Part shown: one piece after another, positions 12,119-21,835 of the stretch
Numbering within the stretch: position 1 is the first letter of the stretch
How the letters are laid out: each line of letters starts with the position of its first letter
Source: Usnea hakonensis
Lineage: Eukaryota; Ascomycota; Lecanoromycetes; Lecanorales; Parmeliaceae
NCBI GenBank assembly: GCA_013423325.1
Contig: BLJB01000067.1
Location: 1 to 64,000, forward strand
Direction of reading: 5' to 3'
Length of the DNA stretch: 64,000 nucleotides
Translations under genes and position numbers: made by a program
The notes under the pieces: generated by a model
The model's database searches: none
Seen by the model: the letters and a program-made list of their open reading frames with translations, nothing else
What the model was told of the DNA's origin: nothing

Positions 12119-13297
12119 ATGGCACCTCTTACCAAATGGACTACTCAGCTAATGCTCAGCTATGCTACCTCAAAGCTTGCTACGGACATGCCGTGTCATG
12201 ATGGTTCGGATTCCGTGAACCGATTGAGCAAAACCCCCGCCCCCAGTCTTGATGCAGTCTCATGGGGTTTCAACCGGATGGATGTCTACGGACTTGACGC
12301 AGGCGGCAAACTCACCCACCAATACTGGGATGGATATCAGTGGGGACCAGCTTACAACCAGATCGAAACTCTCGGTGGTATTATCAGCTCCCCACCTACA
12401 GCTGTCTCTCCCGCTACAGGTAGGATGGACATTTTCTCGGTTGGCAATGACAGTTCACTTGTGCACAAGTTCTGGGATGGTACCGCATGGCAGCCCTCTG
12501 CGACTGATTTCGAGAGTCTTGGTGGCACATTGGACACAAATGAGATTCTTGCCGCTACTGCCAATGGTGCTAACCCGCTCGACATCTTTGGCAAAGGGAC
12601 TGACGACAGTATCTACCACAAATATTATGATGGATCTAGCTGGCAACCCAAAGGCGATACCTTGGAGAATCTTGGCAATGGCGAGACTTTTATCTACGCA
12701 CCTGCTGCGGTATCCTGGGGACCCAATCGCACTGACGTCTTCGCTATCGGAAAAAATCTGACTTTGTTGCACCAGTACTGGGATGGCACTACCTGGCTTA
12801 AACAGTGGGAATCCCTCGGCGATGCTGAGTTCGCCGACACTCCAACCGCTATCTCCTGGGGTGCGAATCGTCTTGATATCTTTGGCATCGAAGCCAAATC
12901 TGGTGCATTACTCCACAAGGTTTGGGACGGCAGCCAGTGGTCCAAATGGGAGAATCTCGGTACACCTTCCGCGGACGTCAGTTTCGCAGGCACCGTGGCC
13001 GCGACCAGCTGGTCCAGCAACCGCACTGACATCGTCGTCTTGGGCTCCGATGGCGCCTACTATTATAAGTACTGGGACGGTTCGCAGTGGCAACCTTCCG
13101 TGGAAGGTTTCATCTCCAAAAATGGCTCTTTTATTTCGGCACCGGCGGTGGTAAGCTGGGGTGAGAACCGTTTGGATATTTATGGAGTGGGCGAAGACAA
13201 TAATCTGCAACATGAGACTTGGTATGGGAGTGGGTGGTATCCTGGCGACGGGGTTTGGGAGACATTGGGTGGGCCCCTGGAGGCTTTTAAACACTGA
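12119..13297 (+). CDS. Seven-bladed beta-propeller lectin (PLL-like)
   Basis: Single exon, 392 residues. After about 45 N-terminal residues come seven tandem repeats of roughly 40-50 residues. Each has a core like AVSWGxNRxDIFG, then LxHKxWDG, then W, and closes with ESLGG. This is the pattern of PLL/PHL lectins of Photorhabdus and fungal relatives, which form a seven-bladed propeller and bind fucose or methylated glycans. The blade count seen here (seven) matches that fold. The N-terminus has no clear signal peptide. Sugar specificity cannot be read from sequence. A role in defence or binding to host or bacterial glycans is inference from the family. A TATA box lies 97 bases upstream. Confidence 0.85.
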   Translation: MAPLTKWTTQLMLSYATSKLATDMPCHDGSDSVNRLSKTPAPSLDAVSWGFNRMDVYGLDAGGKLTHQYWDGYQWGPAYNQIETLGGIISSPPTAVSPATGRMDIFSVGNDSSLVHKFWDGTAWQPSATDFESLGGTLDTNEILAATANGANPLDIFGKGTDDSIYHKYYDGSSWQPKGDTLENLGNGETFIYAPAAVSWGPNRTDVFAIGKNLTLLHQYWDGTTWLKQWESLGDAEFADTPTAISWGANRLDIFGIEAKSGALLHKVWDGSQWSKWENLGTPSADVSFAGTVAATSWSSNRTDIVVLGSDGAYYYKYWDGSQWQPSVEGFISKNGSFISAPAVVSWGENRLDIYGVGEDNNLQHETWYGSGWYPGDGVWETLGGPLEAFKH

Positions 13298-14882
13298 TTG
13301 ATGCAGCTGATGGTGGGGATGGGTTCATGTGGGAAAGGTCTTGGAGCAACGTTATGCTTTATGAAGTCGACTCCCAAGAATGGATATTTTTCCCGCGTGC
13401 CGCCTGATGTATCTGGATGGCGGTTGGAGTCTCATGTCTTATAAATCGTTTTGACGCCATATGCTGTCCTTACCTTTTCGTGCAACGCATAAATCAAAAA
13501 CATCCGAGTCCAAATAAACCGTGCTATTCGTCCAGGTGCTTAGACTGTACAAACAAGGGACCATCAAGAAAATGAAATGTTGGAACTAGAATAGTCGCAC
13601 GAAATGGGGCATACCCGTCTCCCGCAGCCAATTACCCCCGACTCATCAATACTCTACACTCTCCATATCTTCAGAACTAGATCCCGTCCCATTATCTAGC
13701 AATGAAGTTCATTCACGGATCCTAGCTTCTCGGCCCCACGAATGAATGAGGAGAGAGGGTCTGAAATGAGATGGTGTATTATAGCTCTGCAATGAGCTGG
13801 AGGGAAAAAATCCGAGTTCTAATGAGCTCGGAATGGTATCTCCTGAAGAAGCCGAATGCCAAGTCTTGCACACGTTCCGGGACAAGGTCGGGAAATACTT
13901 CATCTGTCCCGCATTACGCCGATGATCTCAGTGTTTGCAGTGTTTGATGATGGATTCAGGCAAAGTATGACGAGAACCATTCTGTAAGCTCTTTCGTGGG
14001 ATGGCGTGGCCCGCTCCGCAGTACAATAACACGCGAGGAGTGTAAAGAAACGATTCGACGGATAGAGGTGTACAAGCAATAGTATCTAGAGTTTTTGCAC
14101 CGGTCGGCAAAGTGAATAGCTTCATCGTCATGCAAAGTGAGGACCTGGTCCCAAAACACTGCGACGATTCGCCTCGGTGAGTCTTTCAAGCTAGTGTTCC
14201 AGAGCATGACACAGTGGACGGTCAATCATACAACCTGGCACCAATGGGGGCTCTCGTCGATCTTGGGAGCACCTGAAAACGTTCTTGCCTGGTGAGCTAG
14301 TCTCCCAGAGAATGACACGACTGTCAATCGCAGTTGGACAGATCCCTTACAGATCACGCATCAGTGGTAGAACAGATCAACTACCGGTGATGGCTCAGAC
14401 ACTGGGTAAGATGGCTCGCATCGACTGTGTCATTAGCAACTTCTTACGATGGCTTAGGCACAGGTTTGATCTATTCCCTAGAAGATATAGATGACCGTGG
14501 AAATCAAGATACGTGTCCCATTTCTACCGCACAAAGGCGGTTGATTATGCCGAAACGTTTCTTCAGGTTACGGTGACTACAAGATTGAGATACCGTTCCC
14601 GCATCTCATAGAGCTCCGCTCAGTTATGACGCTTGGGGCATACATTAAAGAAGGTACACAGGTATTATAAATCAACTACTTTCCTTTCAAGACTTTCTCC
14701 TATGCGTAAGGAATGTTCAAAGTACGAAAACGGGATGAAAACATATCTGTAAAATCCAGCTGCGATCGCGTCTCCAATGTCCCTGCCACCACGAGGCTCT
14801 CCAGGAATCTCTCGAAAAAATCTCGCCGTTCATACCAGCTCCGGTGTCCCTCCTAGTAGCTTCTTCTAAGGCGCTTCCGTCT
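13298..14882. other. Intergenic with degenerate direct repeats
   Basis: No intact gene. On the minus strand two stretches, 14183-14226 and 14290-14329, align with each other (shared GTGTCAT, CTCTGG and ACTAGCT in the same order), about 105 bases apart. Translated loosely they give VMLWNTS and VILWETS, reminiscent of the LWD(T/A) end of WD40 repeats, so this may be the remnant of a WD-repeat gene. Frames are broken and the call is weak. Confidence 0.3.
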
Positions 14883-16308
14883 CTATTCGAGAATGAAATC
14901 GTCGGCGGTGTCGGGGCAAGTAATTGGCTTGAACATAAACCGTTGACACATCTTCGAGTTTGGGTAGTTCATGTTGAAACGTACTGGTTCGGCAGGGCAG
15001 GCAGGTCCAGCGCCTTTCTCAAGTCCACCGACGCAAATCCCATATTTGCCATCGAGACAACTCGGCTTTCCCACAAACGTGGCGATGTAATTCGGATCCG
15101 CCGTAATAACTTCATGACCACTAGTTCGGCTGAAAAACCCTCTGGCTCCAAGTAACAACCCATTTATCCATGCTTCTCCACCGATCACGTCCCATAGGGT
15201 GAAGATATCCTTGACACCAACGGGGCCGGTTTTTTTACAATCGTGGTCTTTGTCACAGACCTTGAAGGGTAGGTCGGTGTAGTAGCCCGGGGCTTCGTAC
15301 TCGCCGCCTGGGTAGCGGCCGACCGTCTTCCCGCTCGAGAGTTCGAGCACGTAGCATTTGCCGTAGTCAATACCGAGAGTTTTCGCGGCCACGTCAGGAC
15401 AAATGGGCTTGTACGCGCAGGCTGCACAGGTAGTGCAATTATCCTGGGTAGCAGAACACGGATGCTCTGTCGAGGCGTTTCAGTACTCGTAAAATTTAGG
15501 AGATAGTTGTGCGACATCAAGAAAAGCAAGGTATTGATGAAGGTAGATCTACTACTCCAATCTTTAAGGGACTCTCGCGGCAGGTATCAGACTACTCACC
15601 TGGTGATGGATTGGGTACTATAGCCTGGTCAATGTTTCCGGAGTACATCAAGACAGTCTGCATCTGTCTTTGCTCACCTGGAGGAACACATTTGCCATTC
15701 TCATTTGCATAACCCGTTGGACAACAGGTAGAATATTGCCCATCTTTCGAAACAGTAAAGCTGTGACCTTGCTGGCAGCAGCTACCGGGTTTCGCAGAAG
15801 CATTCGGCAGCCCTGGCGACCACTTTATGATTTCACAGTCAGCTTCGCTCAAATTCAGGGTAAAGTTTGGGTGGGCTGTAAATGCAGCATAAACCACGCT
15901 TGCAGCGTAGGAAGAATGATCTTCTCGGAACTGGTGACATACGTGCTCGCCGTCAGGACAACAATGGCCGCTCGACTCGTGATGATCTTTGGGACACCAA
16001 CACTTCCAACACCCACTTGAATCATGCTTCAATTCCTGACCATCGTCGCATTTTTCTGGTGTGGGGGGGAAATTCCAGCTAATGGGGCAACAAATGCCAT
16101 TTTCTTTGTTATAGCCGTTGGGACACGACTTTTTGCACAAGGAACAATTCCAGCACCCGTCTTTAACCTTATTCGGGGCCTCGCCGGGTTTGCACTCCAC
16201 AGGACCGGTCGATGGCACCGTACCGGGGGGACATCCGTCGTTTGATGCAGCTACAAAGGGACGGGATAAAATAGCAGCGACCGCAGTAACGGTAAGAAAT
16301 ACTTTCAT
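14883..16308 (-). CDS. Secreted cysteine-rich protein, 430 aa
   Basis: Two exons (16308-15600 and 15466-14883) joined by a GT-AG intron give 430 residues. The start at 16308 gives a clear signal peptide (MKVFLTVTAVAAILSRPFVA). The mature N-terminal half contains several short Cys-rich modules with GxCCP or SCPNGY-type spacing (for example ENGICCP, SGHCCPDG, YSTCCPTGY). The second exon adds CTTCAACAYKPICP and a C-terminal domain with a few further Cys. No catalytic domain is recognised. The spacing recalls disulfide-rich extracellular repeats of fungal secreted proteins and candidate effectors, but I cannot name the family. Extracellular location follows from the signal peptide; function unknown. 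Confidence 0.7.
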
Positions 16309-17943
16309 GGTGATCAAGAAGGGGCTACCAAGGATTTTGATCCAAAGCAAGTCTGATAAATATTAATGTGAGATGTGTTGCTGTGAAATGGGTTGCTGTG
16401 GGATAGGTTGCGGTGAGATACTCTTCACGGACGTGAGGACCTTTGTAGTATCAACACCAAGGAAATCGACGTTCATATTGGTCTCTAGGAGGTATTTCGT
16501 CGGCTATCGCTGAGGCCTGCAATAGACGTTGATTGACTCTCAAATATGATGTTTCCACCGTAGATCTCGCCTGAAGCAGTTGGAATTTATTGGGTAATGA
16601 CGTTAAGGTATTGATACTCCGGTAGATTTCTTTATTGGTAAGCCGTAACAATGGTAGCTCTCTAGACTTGTGCTTATACCGAGCGGATGTAAGAGAATCT
16701 GAAGATTTCAGATCATCAGTGGCAAGCCACCTATTCTCTTTTCCTCGCTTTCAGCTGGCAATACTCACGCCGCATTTTCTTTAGGACAGTGTTCCGACGG
16801 TAGAGATTGCGTATATTACGGAAAAAGGAGAATGAATTCTGCAGACTATCCATTTCGGATGATCAAATGCACGAAATAGTCCAAGAACCGCTGTACTTCT
16901 GATGCTAACATATGTCGCCTAGAAAGCCAGCCATATTCAGTTTTTGATTGATGGGCCATCGCGGGCCAGTTGCCTGATGCAGTCTGATGATCGTCAAGCA
17001 GTATTTGATCTTTATGCGGTCAGAAAATCCGAGTCTTGACTGAGCTTCCGTAAATGAAAGCATCACAGCTGCATATCGACAATTAGCGGGGTGTTGGCAG
17101 CGCGGCATTCGCTCGAAGCTTGGGTAAATCACAGAATAATGGCTGCATGTTGTTAGTTCAGCTGGGTACTCGCAGCGCGGCGTTCGCTCGGACCATCCAT
17201 CAACTACAATTCTACGACCGTGTTGACTCTTTGGCATGGTAAGCGTAGCAGAGAAAGATAGCATGAAAGCCGTCTGACTGCAGCAATATATCAATATTGA
17301 GATCAAGAGTCGTCTGATAGGACTGATGGGACGGGTTATGTGCTGTCAGCCTGCAAATTGCATCAGTCCTTCGAGGGCTAGGGGAGATTTAGCAAATCAT
17401 TTAATTAGGCTACGAACCATGCAATTTGATCCATGGGCATAAATTTGTATTTTGTATCAAATATCGGACATGTCGTAGTATAGAATCATTGGGGGACATG
17501 CCTTATGCTGAGATTTCTCCTGATCGAAGTGCTCCAAGTTCATGCCAAAGCATCGAAGACGCGAGTAAGGTAGCTCCTTAAATCCGGAGAGCCTGGATTA
17601 GGACTGGCGCCTTGGCAAGATCTTGGCGTTCTCCCCACAGATTTGATATTGGTGACTCGACAACAGTAATGGCAGATTCTGTCAACCATGAACCTAAAGC
17701 AATACCCATCCTGTAAGCTATACCAGTCTCTTGTTCAAGCCGCCACCTTACATGATTAAAAATAATTACAATCTGTCAATCCACTGACGCATTGTCGCTT
17801 GATGCAAAAGTACGCTCACTGAGCTTTATGACTGTCCTCGCTGCTCATTATTCTACCATCCTACTCGTCAGAAGCATCTCGCTGACACGTAAGTATAGCC
17901 GAATTGTCATCGAAGTCCGCTTTGCTCCCTTCTAGCCTGAGCA
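16309..17943. other. Intergenic, no gene recognised
   Basis: About 1.6 kb between divergent genes. On the minus strand near 16905-17306 a 133-codon frame contains an imperfect internal duplication (RTPRCEYPAEL and RMPRCQHPAN, about 25 residues apart). There is no domain and no splice support. The left end is the promoter of the cysteine-rich protein gene, the right end that of SEN34. Confidence 0.4.
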
Positions 17944-18930
17944 ATGACTGCGCCCGCAGCGCCTACTCTCCCATTCCCCATATGCCGAGTCTCGCAGAAA
18001 GTAGAGCGCTACCTCTTATATGACATCGACATCATTACCTGGCTCCGCAGGAACCATAACATACTCGGAGTCCTTGTTGGCTCACTGCCTCAGATCCCAC
18101 AGCAAAACGTCTTTCTTGGCTTGCCCCTGGAACTTCAGCCCGAGGAAGCAAGGCTACTCGTAGAACGTGGACTGGCATATATCGTGAACGATTTGGAATG
18201 GCACATGAAAGGTTTGGCATCCAAAGATGCGGAGCAGAAAGAAGCGATAAGGGCGAATCTCAGAGAAGAAGGCGCAAGGCTAGCGAAAGACTTTGAGAGC
18301 AATAAAAAAAGCCGGACACAGAACGCTCTGAAGAAAATACAAGCCGAACGCAGCTCCGCAGCGAGACAGCCATCAACCCCAACCCCAGCTCTAACCGACT
18401 CAGAAAACGACTCAGAAGAACCTCTATTGGGCGAACCCCTCACGCGCGACACCACCATAACGCCCTCTCCCAAATCATCGCAAACCCCCGAACCAGAACT
18501 CAAACCATGGACCCTCACACCAACAACATCCTCCCATTTCCTCTCCCCACCCCCTATTCCCAACCCACTAATCTTCCCAAAAGTCAACCCCTCCTCCTAC
18601 GCCCTCTTCAAACACCTCCACAACTTAGGCTACTTCCTCACCCCCGGTATCCGCTTCGGCTGCCAATACTCCGTTTATCCGGGCGATCCGCTGCGCTTCC
18701 ACAGCCACTTCCTGTCCATGAGCGCGGGGTGGGATGAGGAACTTGATCTGCTGGATCTGATTGGTGGGGGGAGGTTGGGGACGGGGGTTAAAAAGGGGTG
18801 GTTGGTTGGTGGGGTGGAGGGGAAGGTGCTGGAGGGCGGGGGAGGTGCTGAGCTAGAGAGGGAGCGGAAAAGCGGTTCGGATGATGAGACTAGGGTTAGG
18901 ACGTTTTGTGTTGAGTGGGGAGGGATGTGA
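17944..18930 (+). CDS. SEN34: tRNA-splicing endonuclease subunit Sen34
   Basis: Single exon, 328 residues. Sen34 is a catalytic subunit of the tetrameric endonuclease that cuts pre-tRNA at the 3' splice site. The N-terminal domain (about 10-90) is followed by a charged coiled-coil-like stretch (100-145, rich in K/E/A) and a Ser/Thr/Pro-rich linker (145-215). The endonuclease fold (about 215-328) contains FGCQYSVYPGDPLRFHSHF with the catalytic Tyr and His, and a Lys in GTGVKKGWLVG that completes the Tyr/His/Lys triad. A glycine- and charge-rich insertion precedes the last strand (RTFCVEWGG). Length is normal. The 3' third is strongly G-rich on the coding strand. Confidence 0.9.
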   Translation: MTAPAAPTLPFPICRVSQKVERYLLYDIDIITWLRRNHNILGVLVGSLPQIPQQNVFLGLPLELQPEEARLLVERGLAYIVNDLEWHMKGLASKDAEQKEAIRANLREEGARLAKDFESNKKSRTQNALKKIQAERSSAARQPSTPTPALTDSENDSEEPLLGEPLTRDTTITPSPKSSQTPEPELKPWTLTPTTSSHFLSPPPIPNPLIFPKVNPSSYALFKHLHNLGYFLTPGIRFGCQYSVYPGDPLRFHSHFLSMSAGWDEELDLLDLIGGGRLGTGVKKGWLVGGVEGKVLEGGGGAELERERKSGSDDETRVRTFCVEWGGM

Positions 18931-19427
18931 AGGAACAGGATACATTCTATGGTCTTGTGTCGCAAGAGACCTGTGAATTCCGAGGCGATCTACATGCCTG
19001 ATACCTTGAGCAAACATCGCTGTGTATACGATTCCCCGGCAAGAGGTAAGTTGATGGAATTTACTATCCCTCAAATAGAAAATCCTAGCTAACAGCCTCT
19101 CTAGAGCGGGACTTGAGATGCAGGCAACCTGTATCCGTTAAATATCTGTACAAGTCTCTGATGGGCAATGGTCCACAGAATCTTGCCTACCTCAAAACAA
19201 CATGGCTTAAAGGTAACAGCTGGCATGACAACATACTTGAGATGCAGTGTTGATGCAAAAGGAGAAAACAGGGTCGGTAGTCTTCTATGTAACGATCTCA
19301 AATATTCGATAAAAGTGCATCAAGAGTATTTGCTGTAAAGAAAGAAAGAAAGCACTCCCAGATATATCCCAATTCCAATCATCTCGACCCCAAAACCCCG
19401 TCCCAAACCCATCCCCCCACCACTCAC
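18931..19427. other. Short 3'-3' intergenic
   Basis: About 500 bases between convergent SEN34 and the MFS transporter gene. It holds both 3' ends. Nothing else recognised. Confidence 0.5.
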
Positions 19428-20903
19428 TCACTCCCTCCTCTTCACCACCCCCGGCACCCCAACCCAACACCCCGCCATCCCCGCAAACAACCCCACACAA
19501 ATCGGATGCAGCACCCAAGTCCCCACCTCCTGCGCCAACAGCCCCGTGAAAAACGGCGCCACCGCCCCCCCCGCGCTCCCCAACGCCGACACCGCCGCCA
19601 AACAGCCCATCTGCAACCTCTTGGGCACCGCGTTCGAAAACACGACCGTCGCGCAGGGATACACGGGCCCGAGCAACAGCCCCACGATGGCGACGGCGAC
19701 GGCCTCGCCGACGACGTTGGGCACGAGCCAGACGAGGAGCTGGAAGGCCGTGGCGCCGGCGACGAGGGCGAAGACGGCGCGTTTCTCGCCGAGGCGGTGG
19801 GCCGGGTGGGAGAGGAGGAAGCGGCCGAGGGTGATGCCGGCCCAGAAGCCCGAGGTGACGTAGCCGACGTGGGCGGGGGAGGAGTGCCGGTAGGAGATGA
19901 GGAAGGAGATGACCCAGCCCGAGATGCTGACTTCGGCGCCTTGGTAGCAGAAGATGAAGAGGGCGCCCAGGAGGGTGGTTTTGTGGGTGAGGGCGGCGGT
20001 GAGGAGGGCGGTGCGGGAGGGGGGGGATTGTGGGTGGGAGGGGGTCGGGTGCAGGGGGTTGAGGGGGGGGGTGTCTTGTTCGTAGGTGCGGAAGGAGAGG
20101 AAGGCGAGGAGGAGGTTGGTGGTTGTTGTGGAGAGGGAGATGAAGTAGAAGGTGGACCAGGGGTGGTGGTGGGTTACGAGGGCTGTCGCCATTAAGGGGG
20201 CGATGGTGGCTCCGATGCCGTAGAAGCCGTGGAGGCAGCCGAGCGTGGTGGTTGAGTTGGCGAGGTTGGCGCAGAAGACGTTGTTGGCGGCTAAGTTTGT
20301 GGCCATGCCGAGGCCGAGGAATAGGAAGGAGAGGACGACTACGGCGAATGGGGGCCTGCAGACTAGCATGATGTAGGCTGCGATCATGACTGATTCGGCC
20401 AGGACGAGGGTGTTGGCCCGGCCTAAGCGAGACTGCAGGATTTGGCTGAGGGGGGCGGCTGCAATGAAGCCGACGGCGTTTGTGACGAAAATCAGCGAGA
20501 CGATTGCATAGCCTATGTTGTAGTCCTTTTCCATGTATGGTATAAGAGCACCTGGGGCCGCGTCATTGATACCATTACCGAAGTTCATCAGGCAGGCACT
20601 CAAGACTCGCCACTTGTTGATGGGCGGGTTTGTCCACGTTTGCACGACTTCGGCGGCATCGTGGCTTTCTGGGGTAGCTGGCCGAGACATCTCCAATTCA
20701 TGGAAACTTCTTGGTGTTTGGGCACCTGCGGGTGTAGCTGATCTGGAAGGGACATTATCTCGATTGATTCTGCTCGCTTCGTCGAGCTCAAAAGCGGTTG
20801 GTAAGTCAGGAAGTGCATGGGAGTGCTTTTGGAGAACCAATGGAGGGCTGGAGATCCTTGTATCAATGTTGATGAATGCTCCTAATCCTGCTTGGGGAGC
20901 CAT
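19428..20903 (-). CDS. MFS transporter, Bsc6/fucose-permease-like
   Basis: Single exon, 491 residues. About 95 hydrophilic N-terminal residues precede a 12-helix major facilitator core that starts at KWRVLSACLMNFGNGINDAAPGA. The motif GxNDAAxGALIPY and the loop with QSRLGRANTL are typical of the fungal group annotated as bypass of stop codon protein 6 or FucP-like permeases. A hydrophilic loop between helices 6 and 7 (SFRTYEQDTPPLNPLHPTPS) is usual. The substrate cannot be predicted. The coding strand of the 3' half is very C-rich, which produces long antisense frames that are not genes. Confidence 0.85.
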   Translation of the reverse strand: MAPQAGLGAFINIDTRISSPPLVLQKHSHALPDLPTAFELDEASRINRDNVPSRSATPAGAQTPRSFHELEMSRPATPESHDAAEVVQTWTNPPINKWRVLSACLMNFGNGINDAAPGALIPYMEKDYNIGYAIVSLIFVTNAVGFIAAAPLSQILQSRLGRANTLVLAESVMIAAYIMLVCRPPFAVVVLSFLFLGLGMATNLAANNVFCANLANSTTTLGCLHGFYGIGATIAPLMATALVTHHHPWSTFYFISLSTTTTNLLLAFLSFRTYEQDTPPLNPLHPTPSHPQSPPSRTALLTAALTHKTTLLGALFIFCYQGAEVSISGWVISFLISYRHSSPAHVGYVTSGFWAGITLGRFLLSHPAHRLGEKRAVFALVAGATAFQLLVWLVPNVVGEAVAVAIVGLLLGPVYPCATVVFSNAVPKRLQMGCLAAVSALGSAGGAVAPFFTGLLAQEVGTWVLHPICVGLFAGMAGCWVGVPGVVKRRE

Positions 20904-21340
20904 GTCTCAAAACGGATATCCAGCGCCGTTCCAGAAAGATTTCAGATATCGTACTCAAGCGGAGACATACAAAGACGAACAAATTCTTATAAATCAGGCA
21001 CGCAGAATGCAGAGGAGGAATGCAGAGAAAGACGATTGCTCCACTCAAGAGCATATATAGTCATTGCCCAGGGTAAAGGGCAAGAATAAAGTGTCTTGGC
21101 TGGTTGGGGATGATTAATAATGATTACAATGGGGAAAACGCTCCTTCATCAGAACTGTGGGGCAAGATATGAGGGGCATCTTAGCATTCCCCTTTTTGTT
21201 AAGATGCCGGCTCTTCTTCGGCGCCAAAACCCAACAAGTCAGCCTTACCCACAGACAAGGCTTGGTACCTCAAAGCCTCAGCAACGTCAGAGACCCTTTA
21301 TCAAGGCGGGCTAGAGTAGTCATTGCAGTCGAGCTCTGTG
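20904..21340. other. Divergent promoter region
   Basis: 437 bases between the MFS gene (minus) and the EIF1AD-like gene (plus). A TATATA stretch near 21053 lies about 150 bases upstream of the MFS ATG. No other element recognised. Confidence 0.4.
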
Positions 21341-21809
21341 ATGGGTCGACCAAAGCGCCATCTGCTGGCGACTGCAGCCGAGACAATCTCGCCACCATCG
21401 TCCTTGGACCAGGGTCACTCCATCGCGCTGATCAAGAAAGCAGAGGGCAACAACTTGTACTCAGTAGAGCTGCCGAAGGAGAAAGAGCCGTTCTTGGTCG
21501 AGCTTCCCTCTCGTTTCCGCTCACAGATATGGATCAAACGTGGTGGATATGTCGTGGTCGACAGATCGGCCTTTAATGAAAGAGAGAACAAGCTTGGTGG
21601 GGAGATTGTCAACGTGGTACGAGACGAGAAGCAATGGCGGAAGCAGGCATATTGGTTGGTCTCCCAGAGCTGACCAAAGAGCACTGCTGACTTGTGAGCG
21701 AAGGCCTCCAGAATTCGTCAAGAAGCCCACCTATCTCGATGACAGCGAAGAGGACGAGTCAACCGCGGGCAAAATGCCACCTACTGAGGAGCCGAATTCT
21801 GGAGAGTGA
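21341..21809 (+). CDS. EIF1AD-like S1/eIF1A-domain protein
   Basis: Two exons (21341-21654, 21704-21809) give 139 residues. The N-terminus MGRPKRHLLATAAETISPP leads into an OB-fold eIF1A-type domain with GHSIALIKKAEGNNLYSVE, VELPSRFRSQIWIKRGGYV and GEIVNVVRDEKQWRK. This is the conserved arrangement of EIF1AD (nuclear eIF1A-domain protein), smaller than translation factor eIF1A itself. The acidic tail (LDDSEEDESTAGKMPPTEE) is typical. The 49-base intron restores the conserved Tyr-Trp-Pro across the junction, though its GTTGGT donor is weak. Its stop lies only 26 bases from the stop of ALG3 on the other strand, so the 3' ends of their transcripts probably overlap. Confidence 0.88.
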
Positions 21810-21835
21810 TTCTTCAAAATATTTATAAGAATATA

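Noticed and set aside
18135..18587. 150-codon minus-strand frame
   Set aside because: Shadow of SEN34 coding sequence.
19506..20195. 229-codon plus-strand open frame
   Set aside because: Antisense to the MFS transporter gene whose minus strand encodes clear transmembrane helices; the frame is Gly/Glu-rich because the coding strand is C-rich.
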